Assembly: GCA_943846675.1 (NCBI GenBank)
Contig: OX044357.1
Location: 2,170,001 to 2,234,000 of the forward strand
Direction: 5' to 3'
Length of the DNA: 64,000 bases
Source of the DNA: UBA987 sp002292105
GTDB lineage: Bacteria > Bacteroidota > Bacteroidia > NS11-12g > UBA9320
Every line of letters begins with the position of its first letter. Positions within the stretch are counted from its first letter, which is position 1. The notes beneath the pieces are model-generated. The model was not told where the DNA came from, ran no database searches, and saw only the letters and a list, made by a program, of their open reading frames with translations. Positions 61,940-64,000 of this stretch are shown here, one piece after another. The translations under genes were made by a program, and so were the position numbers.

Positions 61940-64000
61940 TTATAAGTCAAATACAGATGGAAAGCTGACTAAAATCGTTTTTACCCGTCCATCAGAAAAA
62001 TAATTCGCATTGGTTATACCCGCTTTGAAGCGACCATTTCGAGCATTAATGGATAACTCCCATGTATGGTAATCAATTGTTGAAGAAATACGGTGTTCAA
62101 GTTTCGATTTGACAAAATCATATAATTTTTCATCAAACGAAATAGATCTAACCTTCTGATATTTAAGTTGTTTAGCGATTTCTATTGCTTTTTCAACTTG
62201 CTCAGATTCGGTCAACTCAGCCAAATTGGTTGGGAGATAATATGACGTGTTATAACCTTGTTGACCAATTAACGAAATATTGTAGTCTTTGGATTGAGTC
62301 TCTACAATCAGTTTTGATTTGATATCCGGATATCGTTCTTCAATTTCTTTAAGGCCGTGAAGAACTTCGCGCAAGTTAGATGCTTCTATGTTTTTGATAT
62401 CGAGCCAGACTTTTGATATTTCACTCGCTTTTGCAACAGACAAGTATTCGATTAAGGTCAAATCTGCCATGGCATCCTCCTCCCCATGACCAACGATAAG
62501 CGCACCATCTATGACCTTTACATCAACCTCTAAACTGCGTATGTCGTTCAACTGAATTTCGTTTAGCTTGCCTAAGCTGTTGACCCGATGAACACCTACC
62601 CTATTTGCCTGTCCTAGAGTATCTAACCAATGCACGTTACTAATAAGGTTTGCGTATGGATTATCAACGTTCTCGTAAACAATTGCACCACTTTTCGTTT
62701 TAAAAGTATCGACTGAATAGGCCGTACTAATTACATTTTTGCTTAAATCTTGAAACCGTGTTTCGACATGGGTAAGATCCAGCGCCAACTGAAAAAAGAG
62801 GTCGTTTGAGAATGTCTTACTCGCCCCCTCTTTAATTCTGTTCCACTTATTCTTATATACTGTTTTATACCCCTCATCGGCCCAAATGTACATGGGGATT
62901 TGTGTCATCCTGAAAGTAAATTGACCAGAGTTATGACCACGCCCTTCGCTTAAATCTTCCGCGTGATCAGCGAAATAGGAAAGTAATTTCACTTCTCCTG
63001 GTGCTTGGCTTAGAATCTCGTGGATTTGACCCAATATGTAATCGCTATATAAAATAGAATTGTCGTACGCTTCCCATACCTTAATATCTTTCTTCCCTCC
63101 GAAATCTGTCTTACCACGTGAAGGTAAACCATCAAATGATTTTGGATATCGTTCGCTGTATTGACCATGATTTCCCAAAACGTGTACAAAAATGGCTCTG
63201 TTGCGCTTTGTTTTCTTTTCGACTAGCGCTTTAAATTCTGGCAGCAATCGCTCATCGTATGGGCTGTTTCGCATAGACTCTCCTATGTTCTTGTTTACAT
63301 ACACTTTCTTTTCACAGCTCGCGGCAATGGCGGAAACAATATTGTCCCAATTGCTTAGCATCACCTGATTGCTTAGCCATACGGTCTCAAAATCGGCTGA
63401 ATTGAGTACGTTAATTAAGCTCGGGACATTGGTATATTTTAAATTGTTGTACTGATTGGATTGTGTGAGTGCATCGCGTAAAACCATAATCGTATGGGTA
63501 TGCGACGAATATGCATTCTGAAACAAGGCAATTTCACCGTTAGAGGCTACGGAGTCTAAGAACGGTGTTGTAGGCCTGTGATATCCATACACCGACATGT
63601 GCTCTTTACTTTGAGATTCGCCTATCACAAAAACATAGGTTTCACCCGTTTCCGATTTTGTCGCCTCAATGTTAGACTGGTTATTAAATCGCTGTTGGAC
63701 TTCATTAAACTTTTCAATTTCCTCGTAATACTGGCTGTATGCCTGGCAAGATTCACTAATAAACTGGCTTTCTTGTATGCATAAATAGGACAGCGTAGCA
63801 CTAATAATAAACCAATACAAATAGTTGGACATAAAAGGTTTATCTGAGACTTTTTTGCCAGCGAAAAACAGAATTAATGGGATGAGAACCAGCATAACTG
63901 CTCCTATGATTGGCAACACACCAGCTTCTGCAAATGCAAATTCAATGGTTTCTGAAAAATTTGACTGTAAAACGGCAATAATGGAATCGTAATCCATCTT
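61940..64000 (-). CDS. EptA-like sulfatase/phosphoethanolamine transferase fused to a GDPD-like domain, truncated by the window edge
   Basis: At least 685 aa and open at the right edge. Two TM helices are visible (IIGAVMLVLIPLILFFAG and YWFIISATLSYLCI); EptA-type enzymes have about five, so the N-terminus probably continues beyond base 64000. The alkaline-phosphatase-fold domain (about 115-430) has FVIGESQSKEHMSVYGYHRP, SSHTHTIMVLRDALTQ with the likely Thr nucleophile, VHVLGNHGQYSERYP and YFADHAEDLSEGRGHNSG. A C-terminal domain (about 465-685) resembles glycerophosphodiesterases/menorin: VGVHRVNSLGKLNEI, SLEVDVKVIDGALIVGHG. The fusion is unusual. Confidence 0.82.
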   Translation of the reverse strand, partial: KMDYDSIIAVLQSNFSETIEFAFAEAGVLPIIGAVMLVLIPLILFFAGKKVSDKPFMSNYLYWFIISATLSYLCIQESQFISESCQAYSQYYEEIEKFNEVQQRFNNQSNIEATKSETGETYVFVIGESQSKEHMSVYGYHRPTTPFLDSVASNGEIALFQNAYSSHTHTIMVLRDALTQSNQYNNLKYTNVPSLINVLNSADFETVWLSNQVMLSNWDNIVSAIAASCEKKVYVNKNIGESMRNSPYDERLLPEFKALVEKKTKRNRAIFVHVLGNHGQYSERYPKSFDGLPSRGKTDFGGKKDIKVWEAYDNSILYSDYILGQIHEILSQAPGEVKLLSYFADHAEDLSEGRGHNSGQFTFRMTQIPMYIWADEGYKTVYKNKWNRIKEGASKTFSNDLFFQLALDLTHVETRFQDLSKNVISTAYSVDTFKTKSGAIVYENVDNPYANLISNVHWLDTLGQANRVGVHRVNSLGKLNEIQLNDIRSLEVDVKVIDGALIVGHGEEDAMADLTLIEYLSVAKASEISKVWLDIKNIEASNLREVLHGLKEIEERYPDIKSKLIVETQSKDYNISLIGQQGYNTSYYLPTNLAELTESEQVEKAIEIAKQLKYQKVRSISFDEKLYDFVKSKLEHRISSTIDYHTWELSINARNGRFKAGITNANYFSDGRVKTILVSFPSVFDL

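Noticed and set aside
1..64000. CRISPR arrays, tRNA/rRNA genes, insertion sequences, prophage
   Set aside because: No regularly spaced repeats, no cloverleaf or rRNA-like stretches in the short intergenic gaps, and no transposase, integrase or phage structural motifs in the frames.

Overview
This AT-rich, tightly packed 64-kb window looks chromosomal and comes from a free-living Bacteroidota bacterium, most likely of the order Flavobacteriales. The evidence is type IX secretion (PorQ plus cargo with type A and type B C-terminal sorting domains), a lipoprotein with a CKDDE surface-export start, Bacteroidota-style -7 boxes (TAnnTTTG) close to start codons, and gene order such as Rel-Fur-purA and guaA next to a periplasmic-binding lipoprotein. 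The longest stretch without a gene is about 200 bases. I see no tRNA, rRNA, CRISPR array, insertion sequence, prophage or plasmid signature. The last gene runs off the right edge.

Layout. 0-7 kb (minus strand): FAS1 lipoprotein; guaA / binding-protein lipoprotein / RsmB-type methyltransferase as overlapping genes; an OmpR-type two-component pair. 7-13 kb: small cytochrome b5-like protein, fabG-tatC-rpiB operon, lipoprotein, pepE, and an ECF sigma / anti-sigma / outer-membrane barrel operon. 13-19 kb: methyltransferase-PAP2-ZIP transporter operon, a secreted protein of unknown function, a frameshifted enoyl-CoA hydratase and a class III aminotransferase. 19-28 kb: barrel-like protein, subtilase, AIM24 protein, small lipoprotein, TonB-dependent receptor, another barrel, a stand-alone domain normally fused to RluA pseudouridine synthases, and a T9SS cargo protein. 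28-36 kb: three-gene lipid-linked sugar module, then purA, a Fur-family regulator and Rel.

36-48.5 kb is the most distinctive part. It holds two very large T9SS type B surface proteins (1291 and 1572 aa) with related Cys-rich N-terminal modules, a type A cargo protein, and a sigma factor whose partner appears to join an inner-membrane anti-sigma segment, a long low-complexity linker and an outer-membrane barrel in one polypeptide. The second sigma operon at 10.8-13.1 kb carries the same three parts as separate genes. This suggests an envelope-spanning control system tied to the secreted surface proteins.

48.5-64 kb: Ldh-family dehydrogenase, methyltransferase, rnhB, barrel, a voltage-gated K+ channel with a C-terminal zinc ribbon followed by a 50-aa DUF5522 protein, an FtsX-type permease, NamZ-type muramidase, porQ with a small coiled-coil partner, MBL-fold hydrolase, MepA-like peptidase, saccharopine dehydrogenase-like protein, T9SS cargo, dihydrolipoyl dehydrogenase, and a phosphoethanolamine-transferase-like sulfatase fused to a GDPD-like domain.

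All functions come from reading motifs by eye; no database search was possible.
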